A stretch of DNA of 64,000 nt from assembly GCF_007655005.1 (NCBI RefSeq), contig NZ_SZVW01000013.1, positions 232,836 to 296,835 on the forward strand, given 5' to 3'. Made by a program: the position numbers and the translations under genes. Below the pieces are notes generated by a model. The model had not been told where the DNA came from, did not search any database, and saw nothing but the letters and a program-made list of their open reading frames with translations. This document shows positions 1-8,707 of the stretch, one piece after another. Each line of letters begins with the position of its first letter. Position 1 is the first letter of the stretch. The stretch is from Streptomyces tibetensis. Lineage in GTDB: Bacteria > Actinomycetota > Actinomycetes > Streptomycetales > Streptomycetaceae.

Positions 1-25
1 AGTTCGCGCTGATCCGCCGCCGGCC

Positions 26-1027
26 TCACCCCACCGGCCCGTCCGCCAGTACCCGGGCACGGCACGCGGCCGGAGTACCCCAGGCGTTGCGCAACGGGCG
101 GGCCTTGCGGATCCACAAGGACAGGTCCAGTTCCTCGGTGTAGCCGACAGCACCGTGGAGTTGCAGGGCGGTGCGCGCCGCCCCGTACGCCGCCTCGCAG
201 GCCGACACCTTCGCGGCGGCGACCTCCCGGCCTGCCGCCGGATCGTCCGCCGCCAGGGCCAGGGCGGCGGCGTGGACCAGAGGCTGGGCGAACTCCAGGG
301 CGATGAGGGTGTCGGCCAGGCGGTGCTTGACCGCCTGGAACGAGCCGACGGTCACCCCGAACTGGGTGCGCTGCCGGACGTACCGCACCGTGCGTTCCAG
401 CAGCGACCTTCCCAGCCCGAGGGCCTGCGCGGCGGTGACCAGCGCCGCGACATCGGTGGCGTACGTGGCGGCCGCCGTCACCTCGGGCCCCTGTCCGAGC
501 ACGGCTCCGCCCAACGGTCGGGCCAGCCGCCGCGTCGGGTCGGCCGACGACTGCACCGGACCGTGCGAGGCCGCGAGCCGTACGGTGTCGCCGTCCACGA
601 CGAACACCGCGTCGGCGGCGTCGGCGTCCAGCGCGTACGGGCCGCCCCCGGGCGACAGGACGCACAGGGACGCCATGGCCTTGCCCGACGCGAACTGCGG
701 AAGCCAGGCATGCGCCGCGTCACCCCCGAGCCGGCCCAGCAGGGCACTGGCGGCGGCCGTCTCGGCCAGCGGACCGGGCACGGCATGACGGCCCAGCTCG
801 GCGAAGGCGACGGCCAGTTCGACGGGCAGCGGTCCCAACCCCTCGTGCTCCTGCGCAACGGCGAGGGCGAAGACGCCGGCCTCCGCGAGCCTGGCCCACA
901 GGGCGCGTCCGGGCCCGTGGTCGCCCGCCGCCCAGGACCGTACGACGCCGGGTGTTCCGGCGGAACCCAGCATGTCGTCCAGCGTGCGGGCGAACTCCCG
1001 CTGCTCGTCGTCGAGGAGGAACCGCAT
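26..1027 (-). CDS. Acyl-CoA dehydrogenase, short subunit (FadE18-like)
   Basis: FAD-dependent acyl-CoA dehydrogenase family protein, 333 residues, likely one half of an alpha2-beta2 dehydrogenase acting in sterol-type beta-oxidation. The N-terminus (MRFLLDDEQREFARTL) is the usual helical start of the family, and the C-terminal LHGAVGYTEE segment is a family signature. It is shorter than the usual 380-400 residues, which is typical of the partner subunit in heteromeric sterol dehydrogenases. The ATG at 1027 is preferred over upstream extensions because it starts the family domain and lies just 7 bases downstream of the preceding stop. It is the third gene of a leftward operon. Order and type (dehydrogenase, dehydrogenase, crotonase) resemble Mycobacterium fadE18-fadE17-echA13 as I remember it. 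Its substrate is inferred from context. Confidence 0.85.
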   Translation of the reverse strand: MRFLLDDEQREFARTLDDMLGSAGTPGVVRSWAAGDHGPGRALWARLAEAGVFALAVAQEHEGLGPLPVELAVAFAELGRHAVPGPLAETAAASALLGRLGGDAAHAWLPQFASGKAMASLCVLSPGGGPYALDADAADAVFVVDGDTVRLAASHGPVQSSADPTRRLARPLGGAVLGQGPEVTAAATYATDVAALVTAAQALGLGRSLLERTVRYVRQRTQFGVTVGSFQAVKHRLADTLIALEFAQPLVHAAALALAADDPAAGREVAAAKVSACEAAYGAARTALQLHGAVGYTEELDLSLWIRKARPLRNAWGTPAACRARVLADGPVG

Positions 1028-1034
1028 CACCGCA

Positions 1035-2252
1035 TCACCGGCGTCCCTTCGGCAGGCCGAGCAGCCGCTCGGCGATGATGTCGCGCTGGATCTCGTTGGT
1101 GCCGGCGTAGATCGGCCCGGCCAGGGAGAAGGTGTACCCCTCGGCCCAACTGCCGTCCGCAGGCGCCTCGGTGGACTCGTCGGACAACTCGCCCCAGGGA
1201 CCGAGCAGGTCGAGGGCGGTCTCGTGCAGCGCGATGTCCAGCTCGGACCAGAAGACCTTGTTGAGGCTGGACTCGGCGCCGATCGATCCACCGGCGGCGA
1301 TGCGTGAGGCGTGGGCGTAGGCGAACAACTGGTAGGCACGAGCGCCGATCACCGCGTCGGCCACCCGGTCGCGCAGGGCGGGGTCGTGGGAGAAGGAGCC
1401 GTAGCCGGAGCCGGAGGTGAGGGCCGCTGTGGAGTCGGGGTCCGTGCTGGAGTGCCACAGTGCGGTCAGCCGGTCGGCTGCGGCGGTGAAGCGGCCGGGG
1501 CTGCGCAGGGTCAGCCCGCGCTCGTTGTCGCTGGTGCTCATCGCGACCCGCCAGCCCTGCCCCGGCTCCCCGATGACGTCCTCGTCGGGTACGAAGACGT
1601 CGTCCAGGAACAGCTCGGCGAAGGCGGGCTTGCCGTCCAGCCGCCCGATGGGCTGTACGGTCACTCCGTCCGCGTCCAGCGGAAACATCAAATACGTCAG
1701 ACCCTGGTGCGGCCGGTCCGCGTCCGGATCGCCGCGGAACAGGCCGAACGCGCGGTCGGCGAAGGCCGCCCGGGACGACCACGTCTTCTGGCCGCTGATG
1801 CGCCAGCCACCCTCGGTCCGCACGGCGGTGGACCGCAGCGAGGCCAGGTCGGACCCCGCCTCCGGCTCGGACCAGGCCTGCGCCCAGATCACCTCACCGC
1901 TCGCCATGGACGGCAGCACCCGCGCACGCTGCTCGTCGGTGCCGTGCTCGAAGAGCGTGGGCGCGAGGAGGTGGATGCCGTTCTGCGAGACCCGGCCGGG
2001 CGCGCCGGCCCGGTAGTACTCCTCCTCGAAGATCAGCCACTCCAGCAGGGAGGAGCCCCGGCCGCCGAACTCCTCGGGCCAGGAGACCACCGACCACCGG
2101 TCGGCGAACAGCGTGCCCTCCCATTCCCGGTGGGCGGCGAAGCCTTCCGCGGTCTCCAGCGACGGCAGCGGGACGGACGGCACACGGGCGTCGAGCCAGT
2201 CCCGCGCCTGCGCCCGGAAGGTGTCCTCGCCGGCGGTGAAGTCGAGATCCAT
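1035..2252 (-). CDS. Acyl-CoA dehydrogenase, long subunit (FadE17-like)
   Basis: Acyl-CoA dehydrogenase, 405 residues, with N-terminal helical domain, middle beta-barrel (WAQAWSEPEAGSDL, then ISGQKTWSS) and C-terminal helical domain ending IYAGTNEIQRDIIAERLLGL. The position that is catalytic Glu in medium-chain enzymes (YEGT) is Ala here (YAGT), so the base must sit elsewhere or be supplied by the partner, as in heteromeric FadE pairs. The start ATG at 2252 overlaps the upstream gene's TGA by one base, implying translational coupling. The downstream dehydrogenase follows after a 7-base gap. A longer open frame extends upstream but is only a shadow of the crotonase gene. Family assignment is firm; the sterol side-chain or ring substrate is inference from neighbours. 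Confidence 0.88.
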   Translation of the reverse strand: MDLDFTAGEDTFRAQARDWLDARVPSVPLPSLETAEGFAAHREWEGTLFADRWSVVSWPEEFGGRGSSLLEWLIFEEEYYRAGAPGRVSQNGIHLLAPTLFEHGTDEQRARVLPSMASGEVIWAQAWSEPEAGSDLASLRSTAVRTEGGWRISGQKTWSSRAAFADRAFGLFRGDPDADRPHQGLTYLMFPLDADGVTVQPIGRLDGKPAFAELFLDDVFVPDEDVIGEPGQGWRVAMSTSDNERGLTLRSPGRFTAAADRLTALWHSSTDPDSTAALTSGSGYGSFSHDPALRDRVADAVIGARAYQLFAYAHASRIAAGGSIGAESSLNKVFWSELDIALHETALDLLGPWGELSDESTEAPADGSWAEGYTFSLAGPIYAGTNEIQRDIIAERLLGLPKGRR

Positions 2253-3109
2253 CAGCGGCGCGCCTCCTTCATGGCGCGCACGTCCATCCCGCCGAGCGAG
2301 TCGTCGCCGGTCTCCGCGTTGTGCGCGTGGGCGAGGTGGTGCAGCCCGAAGACCGAGTCCAGCCCCGCATGCAGCCCTTGGAGGTCCTCGGCCTGGTTGA
2401 CCGCCCGCTTCGTCAGCGCCAGCCCCATCCGGGGCATCCCCGCGATCCGCTCGGCCAGCTCCAGGGTGTGCTCGGTCAGTTCCTCGCGGGGCACGACCCG
2501 GTTGACCATGCCGACCTCGTAGGCGCGCCGCGCGCTCATCCGGTCGCCGGTGTAGAGGAACTCCTTGGCGATCCGCGGCGGCATCACCCACGGGTGGGCG
2601 AAGTACTCGACGCCCGGGATCCCCATGCGCACCACCGGGTCGGCGAAGAAGGCGTCCTCGGAGGCGACGATGAGATCGCACACCCATGCAAGCATCAGCC
2701 CGCCGGCCACGCACGCGCCCTGTACGGAGGCGATGACCGGCTTGGGCAGTTCGCGCCAGCGCCGGCACATGCCCAGGTACACCTCGGACTCGCGGGCGAA
2801 GCGGCTCTCGGCCCCCTTCTTCTGCGAGTGGTCCCACCAGAGTCCCGCTGTGCGGTCGAACGGCAGGTGCGCGTCCCGCTCGGGGGTGCCGATGTCGTGG
2901 CCGGCGGAGAAGTGCTGCCCCGCTCCGGCGAGGACCACGACCTTCACCTCGTCGTCGTCCGCCGCACGGTAGAAAGCCCGGTCCAGGGCGTAGGTCATCG
3001 CCGAGTTCTGGGCGTTGCGGTACTCGGGCCGGTCCATCGTCACCTGGGCGACGGCGCCGCGGCGCTCGTAGCGGACGGGGTCCGGGGGCGCGGTGCGGGC
3101 AGTGGACAT
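2252..3109 (-). CDS. Crotonase-fold protein (EchA13-like) lacking both catalytic Glu
   Basis: Enoyl-CoA hydratase/isomerase superfamily, 285 residues. The oxyanion-hole segments are present (HFSAGHDIG near residue 70 and GACVAGGLMLAWVCD near 135). The two glutamates that hydrate enoyl-CoA in classic crotonases are replaced: Met in AGGLML and Val in ADPVVRMG. It may therefore catalyse a different reaction or bind ligand. It is the first gene of the leftward operon. ATG 3109 was chosen because GGAGGAGG sits immediately upstream; the seven-residue upstream extension has no such site. The start lies 14 bases from a KstR2-like palindrome, so repression by the neighbouring TetR regulator is likely. 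The closest remembered relatives are mycobacterial EchA13-type proteins. Confidence 0.85.
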   Translation of the reverse strand: MSTARTAPPDPVRYERRGAVAQVTMDRPEYRNAQNSAMTYALDRAFYRAADDDEVKVVVLAGAGQHFSAGHDIGTPERDAHLPFDRTAGLWWDHSQKKGAESRFARESEVYLGMCRRWRELPKPVIASVQGACVAGGLMLAWVCDLIVASEDAFFADPVVRMGIPGVEYFAHPWVMPPRIAKEFLYTGDRMSARRAYEVGMVNRVVPREELTEHTLELAERIAGMPRMGLALTKRAVNQAEDLQGLHAGLDSVFGLHHLAHAHNAETGDDSLGGMDVRAMKEARR

Positions 3110-3122
3110 CGCCTCCTCCTTC

Positions 3123-3142
3123 CCTAACAAGTGTTTGGTAGG
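3123..3142. promoter_or_regulatory. KstR2-like operator between the divergent operons
   Basis: The 20-base sequence CCTAACAAGTGTTTGGTAGG is an imperfect palindrome (14 of 20 symmetric positions). Its core at 3126-3139 fits the KstR2 consensus AnCAAGnnCTTGnT with a single mismatch (TTTG for CTTG). It lies just upstream of the crotonase ribosome site and in the 128-base divergent region, so it could control both operons. The KstR2 assignment of the nearby regulator is independent evidence. Confidence 0.7.
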
Positions 3143-3237
3143 TTAACGTACGGGTCGTCGGCCGTCGAGAGTCGCCCAGCGCCACAGCCCCCACGCAACG
3201 GACGGCGGTGACGGGACGCTGCCCGAGGAGGTAGGCC

Positions 3238-4026
3238 ATGACCGCGACCCCACCGCCGTACCTGCCCGGCCACCACCTGCTCATCGGCCGCACGGCCGTC
3301 GTCACCGCCGCCGCGGGAGCCGGCATCGGCGGCGCGACCGCCCGGCGGCTGCTGGAGGAGGGCGCACGGGTCGTGATCTCCGACGTCCACGCCCGCCGCC
3401 TGAAGGAGTCCGAGGCCGGACTGGCTGCCGAGTTCGGCGCCGACCGCGTCACCGCACTGCGCTGCGACGTCACGGACGAGGACCAGGTCACCGCGCTGTT
3501 CGACCACGCCGAGCAACACCACGGAAGCCTCGACATCGTGGTCAACAACGCGGGCCTCGGCGGCACCGCCGATGTCGTCGACATGACCGACGAACAGTGG
3601 GACAGGGTCCTCGACGTCACTCTCAACGGCACCTTCCGCTGCACCCGTGCCGCACTGCGGCGGATGAAAGCCGCGGGCGCCGGAGGCGTCGTCGTCAACA
3701 ACGCCTCGGTGGTCGGCTGGCGCGCACAGCAGGGCCAGGCCCACTACGCCGCCGCGAAGGCCGGTGTCATGGCCCTCACCCGCTGTGCCGCGGTGGAGGC
3801 CGCCGCCTATGGAGTGCGGGTGAACGCCGTCTCCCCGAGCCTGGCCATGCACCCGCACCTCGCCAAGGTCACCACCCCCGAACTGCTGGAGGAACTGACC
3901 GGCCGGGAGGCCTTCGGGCGCTGTGCCGAACCGTGGGAGGTGGCCAACGTGATCGTGTTCCTGGCCAGCGGCTACGCGTCGTACCTGACCGGCGAGGTCC
4001 TGTCGGTCAGCAGCCAGCACCCGTGA
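3238..4026 (+). CDS. ipdF: Short-chain dehydrogenase/reductase, IpdF-like
   Basis: Classical SDR, 262 residues. It has a Rossmann nucleotide motif TAAAGAGIGG near residues 23-32, the VNNAG motif near 102, and a catalytic triad of Ser157, Tyr170 and Lys174 (YAAAK). In Mycobacterium an SDR (IpdF) sits beside kstR2 and fadA6 and acts on the CoA thioester of the cholesterol C/D-ring intermediate HIP. This gene has the same two neighbours in the same order. ATG 3238 is preceded by GAGGAGG. It is first in the rightward operon, 15 bases before the regulator gene. SDR family is certain; IpdF role is inferred from synteny and similarity. Confidence 0.82.
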   Translation: MTATPPPYLPGHHLLIGRTAVVTAAAGAGIGGATARRLLEEGARVVISDVHARRLKESEAGLAAEFGADRVTALRCDVTDEDQVTALFDHAEQHHGSLDIVVNNAGLGGTADVVDMTDEQWDRVLDVTLNGTFRCTRAALRRMKAAGAGGVVVNNASVVGWRAQQGQAHYAAAKAGVMALTRCAAVEAAAYGVRVNAVSPSLAMHPHLAKVTTPELLEELTGREAFGRCAEPWEVANVIVFLASGYASYLTGEVLSVSSQHP

Positions 4027-4041
4027 GGCGAGAATGGTCCC

Positions 4042-4668
4042 GTGCCGAAAAGCAGCAACAGCGACCACAAGAAGTCCAGGGTGAGCCCGCCCGAGCGGCG
4101 CGAGGAACTCCTGGCCATCGCGGCCCGGGTGTTCGCCGCGCAGGGCTACAACGCCACGACCGTCCGCAAGATCGCGGACGCGGCGGGGATGCTGGCGGGC
4201 AGCCTCTATTACCACTTCGATTCCAAGGAGTCGATGCTGGACGAGATCCTCTCCGGCTTCCTGGACGAACTCTGGGCCCGGTACGACGCCGTGCTCGGCG
4301 CCGGGCTCGGCCCCAGGGAAACCCTGGAGGCCCTTGTGACCGAGTCCTTCCGGGAGATCGACCGGCACCTCGACGCGGTCGCCATCTACCAGAAGGAGTC
4401 CAGGCACCTCGGGACCCAGCCGCACTTCGCCTATCTCGTCGAGTCGCAGCAGAAGTTCGAGAAGGCGTGGCTCGGCACGCTGGAGCGCGGAGTGGCCGCC
4501 AAGGTCTTCCGGCCCGACCTGGACGTACGGCTCACCTACCGCTTCGTTCGCGACACGGTCTGGGTCGCCGCGTCCTGGTACCGGCCGGGCGGCCGGCACA
4601 GCCCCGAGGAGATCGCCCGTCAGTACCTGTCGATGGTGCTGGAGGGCATCGCACTGCACGACACATAG
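4042..4668 (+). CDS. kstR2: TetR-family repressor, KstR2-like
   Basis: TetR regulator of 208 residues. An N-terminal helix-turn-helix runs about residues 20-65 (VRKIADAAGMLAGSLYYHFDSKESML), followed by an all-helical ligand domain. Segments IYQKESRHL, RPDLDVRLTYRFVRDTVWV and WYRPGG closely match remembered mycobacterial KstR2, a repressor of HIP (C/D-ring) catabolism released by HIP-CoA. The GTG at 4042 follows the SDR stop by 15 bases, with a GAGGCGAGA stretch upstream. It is co-transcribed with the SDR and thiolase genes. The KstR2-type palindrome at 3123-3142 is its likely target and would give autoregulation. A general fatty-acid TetR is the alternative, but less likely given the conserved ligand-domain motifs. 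Confidence 0.85.
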   Translation: MPKSSNSDHKKSRVSPPERREELLAIAARVFAAQGYNATTVRKIADAAGMLAGSLYYHFDSKESMLDEILSGFLDELWARYDAVLGAGLGPRETLEALVTESFREIDRHLDAVAIYQKESRHLGTQPHFAYLVESQQKFEKAWLGTLERGVAAKVFRPDLDVRLTYRFVRDTVWVAASWYRPGGRHSPEEIARQYLSMVLEGIALHDT

Positions 4669-4705
4669 GCAGTCCTGCATCCGCAGGCCCACAGAAGGAG
4701 ACGCC

Positions 4706-5863
4706 ATGGCCGAGGCCTACATCGTCGAAGCGGTGCGCACCCCGGTCGGCCGACGGGGCGGCGGACTGTCCGCCATCCACCCGGCCGACCTGGGCGCCCA
4801 TGTGCTGACCGCGCTGATGGAGCGCTCCGGCGTCGACCCGGCCGCCGTCGAGGACGTGGTGTTCGGCTGCCTCGACACCGTCGGCCCGCAGGCCGGTGAC
4901 ATAGCGCGCACCTGCTGGCTGGCCGCCGGACTGCCCGAAGAGGTACCCGGTGTGACCGTCGACCGCCAGTGCGGCTCCTCGCAGCAGGCCCTGCACTTCG
5001 CCGCGCAGGGAGTCCTCTCCGGCACCCAGGACCTGGTCGTCGCCGGCGGCGTGCAGAACATGTCGCAGATCCCCATCGCCTTCGCCACCCGGCAGGCCGC
5101 CGCCCCGCTGGGCCTGACCGAGGGCCCGTTCGCCGGCTCGGCGGGCTGGCGGGCCCGCTACGGCGACCGGCCGGTCAACCAGTTCCTCGGTGCCGAGGAG
5201 ATCGCCCGCACATGGGACATCTCACGGGAATCCATGGAGGAGTTCGCCTTCCGCTCCCACCGGCGGGCGATCCGGGCCATCGACGAGGGCCGCTTCGCCC
5301 GGGAGACCGTCGCCTACGGCGACGTCGTCCACGACGAGGGACCGCGCCGCGACACCAGCCGGCAGAAGATGGCGGGCCTGCAGCCACTGGTGGAGGGCGG
5401 CCGGCTCACGGCCGCCCTCTCGTCCCAGATCTCCGACGGCGCCTCGGCCATGCTCATCGCGTCGGAGCGGGCCGTACGGGAGCACGGCCTGACCCCCAGG
5501 GCCCGCGTCCACCACCTCTCGGTGCGCGGCGAGGACCCCATCCGCATGCTGACCGCTCCGATCCCGGCCACCGCGTACGCCCTGAAGAAATCCGGGATGA
5601 CGCTCGACGAGATCGACCTGGTCGAGATCAACGAGGCCTTCGCCTCGGTGGTGCTGGCCTGGCTGAAGGAGACCGGCGCCGACCCGGAGAAGGTCAACGC
5701 CAACGGCGGCGCCATCGCCCTCGGCCACCCGCTCGGAGCCACCGGAACCCGGCTCATGACCACCCTCCTGCACGAGCTGGAACGCACCGGCGGCCGCTAC
5801 GGGCTGCAGACGATGTGCGAGGGCGGCGGCCAGGCCAACGTGACCATCATCGAACGCCTTTGA
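4706..5863 (+). CDS. fadA6: Acetyl-CoA acetyltransferase, FadA6-like thiolase
   Basis: Thiolase of 385 residues that should cleave 3-ketoacyl-CoA with CoA in sterol C/D-ring degradation. The nucleophile is Cys89 in VDRQCGSSQQ. NEAFASVV, GGAIALGHPLGATG and CEGGGQANV give the remaining thiolase active-site loops, including the second Cys and His. The phrases QNMSQIPI, QKMAGLQPLVEGGRLTAA and GGRYGLQTMCEGGG match mycobacterial FadA6 from memory. The ATG at 4706 follows AGAAGGAG at good spacing, 37 bases after the regulator gene, so it is probably in one operon with it. Full length. Confidence 0.88.
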   Translation: MAEAYIVEAVRTPVGRRGGGLSAIHPADLGAHVLTALMERSGVDPAAVEDVVFGCLDTVGPQAGDIARTCWLAAGLPEEVPGVTVDRQCGSSQQALHFAAQGVLSGTQDLVVAGGVQNMSQIPIAFATRQAAAPLGLTEGPFAGSAGWRARYGDRPVNQFLGAEEIARTWDISRESMEEFAFRSHRRAIRAIDEGRFARETVAYGDVVHDEGPRRDTSRQKMAGLQPLVEGGRLTAALSSQISDGASAMLIASERAVREHGLTPRARVHHLSVRGEDPIRMLTAPIPATAYALKKSGMTLDEIDLVEINEAFASVVLAWLKETGADPEKVNANGGAIALGHPLGATGTRLMTTLLHELERTGGRYGLQTMCEGGGQANVTIIERL

Positions 5864-5897
5864 CCGAGCCGCAGACCGCTGGAGGACGCCGGGCGCT

Positions 5898-5940
5898 CCG
5901 AGCGGGCTCCGGTGGCCGTTCCGTGCCGGGGCCCGCTCGG
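5898..5940. terminator. Bidirectional hairpin terminator
   Basis: Arms CCGAGCGGGCTCCGG (5898-5912) and CCGGGGCCCGCTCGG (5926-5940) pair at 14 of 15 positions around a 13-base loop. It lies between the thiolase stop and the convergent protease stop, so it can end transcription from both sides. Confidence 0.75.
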
Positions 5941-5954
5941 CGTGCTGGTGAGGG

Positions 5955-7106
5955 TCAGGCGGTATGCAGCGTCAGTCCGTACCGGTTGAGGATCTCGTTG
6001 ACCGGCTGATGCCACGTCTCGCCGCCCCCGGCGCAGTTGCCCCAGCCGCCCGAGGTGACGCCCTGGGCCTGGTCGCCGCTGATGAAGGAGCCACCGGAGT
6101 CACCCGGCTCGGCGCAGACGCTCGTCTTGGTCATCTGATGGACGGCGCCCTCGCGGTAGTTCACCGTCTCGTTCTTCGCCAGCACGGTGCCGCAGTGCCA
6201 GTGCGTGGTGGAACCGGAGCGGCAGACGGAGGCACCCACCGGTGCCTCGGCGGAACCGCGGACGAGCCGGTCGGGAATCGTGCCCCAGCCCAGCACCACC
6301 GGCACGGTCCACCAGCCACTGCCCACGTTCACCCAGGCGTAGTCGTTGCCCGGGAACGACGACCCCTGGAAATTGCCGATGTACGACCGGTCCCAGCCGT
6401 ACACCGCCGCGCTCGGGGAGCCGCAGTGCCCGGCGGTGACGAAGCCGCCGTGCACGGAGAAGCCTATGGAGCAGCGGACGTTGCCGGTGTAGTACGGGTC
6501 GCCGCCCACGGTGCCGGCGGCGAAGGTACGCGGTGCGGCCGGAGTCTGCCGCACCGTCACGGGACCGGCCTGGCGGGCTCGGGCGAGGAAGGCCCGGACA
6601 TCGTTGTCGTCCCGGTGCGACTCGACGATGCCGACGACGACCTTGTTGGCCTTGGGATCGACGTGCCAACTCGCGACTCCGGCGGGGGCGGGCAGCGCGT
6701 CGATGCTCTTCTTCGCCGCGTCGAGTTGCCGTGCGTCGTGCCGCACGAGCCGTACGGTCGCTCCGGTCGCGCGGACCGCGTCGGCCCGCGCGGCGCGGGT
6801 GACGGCGACGGTGAGTCCGCCACTGCGGGCATCGAACCAGGAGCCGCCGTAGGCCGGGCCCGCGGCCTTTTGCGCCTTGCGTTCGACGTCCGTCGCGTTC
6901 TTCTCGGCGGCCAGGCGCGCCTCGGCCTCGTCCCGGGTCAGCCCCAGGTCGCGCTGCATCGCGGAGAGGAGTTCGGGGGAAGCCGGTGCCTGGGCGGATC
7001 GCACGGGAGTGTCCGCGGCGGAGGCCGGCAGGGCGCTCGCGGTCCCCCAGGTGCCGAGCAGGAGGAGTGCGGACAGTCCGGTGCGCAGGATGGTGGTGCG
7101 TCTCAA
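5955..7106 (-). CDS. Secreted chymotrypsin-like serine protease (streptogrisin family)
   Basis: S1 protease precursor of 383 residues. A signal peptide (about residues 1-31, ASAADT end) is followed by a pro-region of alpha-lytic protease type. The mature domain starts near residue 199 (TVGGDPYYTG). The catalytic triad is visible: His227 in TAGHC, Asp255 in GNDYAWV and Ser337 in EPGDSGGS. Paired cysteines (RCS..GHC, CRS..WHC, CAE..NCA) fit three disulfides. The start is TTG at 7106 with GAAGGGG about 10 bases upstream; no other in-frame start allows a signal peptide. The pro-region is expected to chaperone folding and be removed autocatalytically. Transcription converges on the thiolase operon. 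Confidence 0.9.
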   Translation of the reverse strand: MRRTTILRTGLSALLLLGTWGTASALPASAADTPVRSAQAPASPELLSAMQRDLGLTRDEAEARLAAEKNATDVERKAQKAAGPAYGGSWFDARSGGLTVAVTRAARADAVRATGATVRLVRHDARQLDAAKKSIDALPAPAGVASWHVDPKANKVVVGIVESHRDDNDVRAFLARARQAGPVTVRQTPAAPRTFAAGTVGGDPYYTGNVRCSIGFSVHGGFVTAGHCGSPSAAVYGWDRSYIGNFQGSSFPGNDYAWVNVGSGWWTVPVVLGWGTIPDRLVRGSAEAPVGASVCRSGSTTHWHCGTVLAKNETVNYREGAVHQMTKTSVCAEPGDSGGSFISGDQAQGVTSGGWGNCAGGGETWHQPVNEILNRYGLTLHTA

Positions 7107-7450
7107 GGGATGCCCCTTCGTTGTTCCAGCAGGTGGGGGTGGAACAGCAGAGCTTGAGAGCGCTCTCGGATACGCCCGGCAGAGCCTAGCCCGGGTTCAG
7201 GAAAGGGTCTAGGCCTATCCTCGGCCACCGCAGGGTGCATCAGAGTTCCGCTCACCGGCGGCTGACTGGAGCCCGCCTCCAACCCGCCTGCCGAAACGGT
7301 TCTCCGCTTCCTGCCGGGCACCCTCGCCGCCACGATCGGCGCACTCCACACAGCGCAGGCTCCCGCCTGAGGCGGAACCGGCGGCAGGGCACGGCCGTGC
7401 AGCGCCTTACGCCTCACCGTGCTGCCCGGCGGCCCGTCCGCAGGGGGCGG

Positions 7451-7816
7451 TCAGGCGGTCAGGGCCTGCTCGGTCGTGGGGTGGCAGGGGATGAGCGTGT
7501 CGACGCCGACCAGTTGCAGGACGCGCAGGACGGAGTCCTGGGCGCCGGCGATGCGCACCCAACCGTCCGCGTCGCTCAGCTGCTGGTAGGCCGCGACGAA
7601 GACGTTGATGCCGCTGGAGTCCATGAACGTCACCGCGTTGAGATCGGCGACTATGCGCGGCGGCACCGCCCCGCCCTCGGCCTGCAGGGCCTGCCGCAGC
7701 ACATCCTGGACGTCGTGATCGATTTCGCCCCGCAGGGTCACGACACGGATGCCCTCGACCATGCGGTGTTCGACGGAGAGCCGTTCTGGCCGGTCCGCTG
7801 GTTCGATGTGGGCCAC
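7451..7816 (-). CDS. STAS-domain anti-sigma factor antagonist
   Basis: 121-residue SpoIIAA/RsbV-type protein. The phosphoacceptor motif FMDSSGINV near residue 65 is intact. In this family the dephosphorylated form binds an anti-sigma kinase and frees a sigma factor; phosphorylation of the DSSG serine reverses this. It diverges from an HATPase anti-sigma-type kinase gene starting at 7987, a natural partner, with 170 bases between. Which sigma factor is controlled cannot be told here. Confidence 0.85.
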   Translation of the reverse strand: MAHIEPADRPERLSVEHRMVEGIRVVTLRGEIDHDVQDVLRQALQAEGGAVPPRIVADLNAVTFMDSSGINVFVAAYQQLSDADGWVRIAGAQDSVLRVLQLVGVDTLIPCHPTTEQALTA

Positions 7817-7986
7817 GGTCTCCTCGACTGCGATTTAGGCTTGTCACCGGTTCAGGACGTGCGCGGATGATTCTGCCCCACCGGCCGCCCGGATGCACCT
7901 ACGGGATTGTCTCGAACATCACCCGGGCGGCATGCATGCCGACCAGGGGGGTAGTCGCGCGCGAAACGGGGAGTGAGGCGAGGCCA

Positions 7987-8610
7987 GTGGCAGATGATAC
8001 CGACGGTGACGGCTGTACAGCACGCGACGAGTACTTGGTGCGCGTCGGCTTCGCCCTGGGCGGCGACGACGGCTGCATCGCGGACGCGCGCCAGCACGCG
8101 GCCGCCTTCCTCGACCAGGCGGGCGAAGAGTACGAACTGCTGGTGACAGCGCGCGCGAGGGACCTCACCCAGCTCGTGGTGAGCGAACTGGTCACCAACG
8201 CCTGCAAGTACGCGCCGGGGCCCGTCCTGGTGGAGCTGGGTCTGACCGCCGGCGCCGTGGAAGTGGTCGTATGGGACAGCGATCCCGAGGTCCCGGCGCC
8301 CCGGGCCGCGGATCCGGGCAGGATCGGCGGCCACGGCCTGGAGATCGTCAAGGCCGTGTCGGAGGACCTGTCCGTCGACCGGGAGGCGGTCGGCAAACGC
8401 ATCACGGCCCGCATCGCCCTGACCGACGCCTCCGGTGCCTCCGGATCCGAGCCTGCCGTAGCGACGGCTCCCGCAGGGCGAATCGATCCGGAGCTGCGCC
8501 CGCCTGGCACGGGGCACGACGTAGCGGTACCTCCCCGGCTGGCCACCATGCCTTCGGACAACTCGCCCCAGCGGCACCTTCCAGACGGTGCACCGGCCCG
8601 AGATGCCTGA
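7987..8610 (+). CDS. RsbW-like ATP-binding anti-sigma/regulatory kinase
   Basis: Histidine-kinase-like ATPase domain protein, 207 residues from the GTG at 7987. The N-box LVVSELVTNACKYAPGP and the G-box GRIGGHGLEIVKAVSEDL are clear, giving a stand-alone HATPase of the RsbW/SpoIIAB type. The last 60 residues are low-complexity and not recognised. GTG 7987 was selected because GAGGCGAGG lies upstream and homologous sequence starts only after it; earlier in-frame starts add unlikely residues. It probably binds a sigma factor or the STAS protein encoded divergently. No transmembrane segment. Confidence 0.8.
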   Translation: MADDTDGDGCTARDEYLVRVGFALGGDDGCIADARQHAAAFLDQAGEEYELLVTARARDLTQLVVSELVTNACKYAPGPVLVELGLTAGAVEVVVWDSDPEVPAPRAADPGRIGGHGLEIVKAVSEDLSVDREAVGKRITARIALTDASGASGSEPAVATAPAGRIDPELRPPGTGHDVAVPPRLATMPSDNSPQRHLPDGAPARDA

Positions 8611-8707
8611 CGGGCCCGCCCCGGCGCCACCGGGGCGGAAGTCCTCGTACTGCTGCGGGCCTACGATTCCGATCCTCAGCGATCACTCCACAACGCAAGG
8701 GGCGGAC

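Noticed and set aside
1035..3701. One 888-codon reading frame spanning the dehydrogenase and upstream region
   Set aside because: Only the part from 2252 matches acyl-CoA dehydrogenases; the rest overlaps the crotonase gene in another frame and is a GC-rich shadow.
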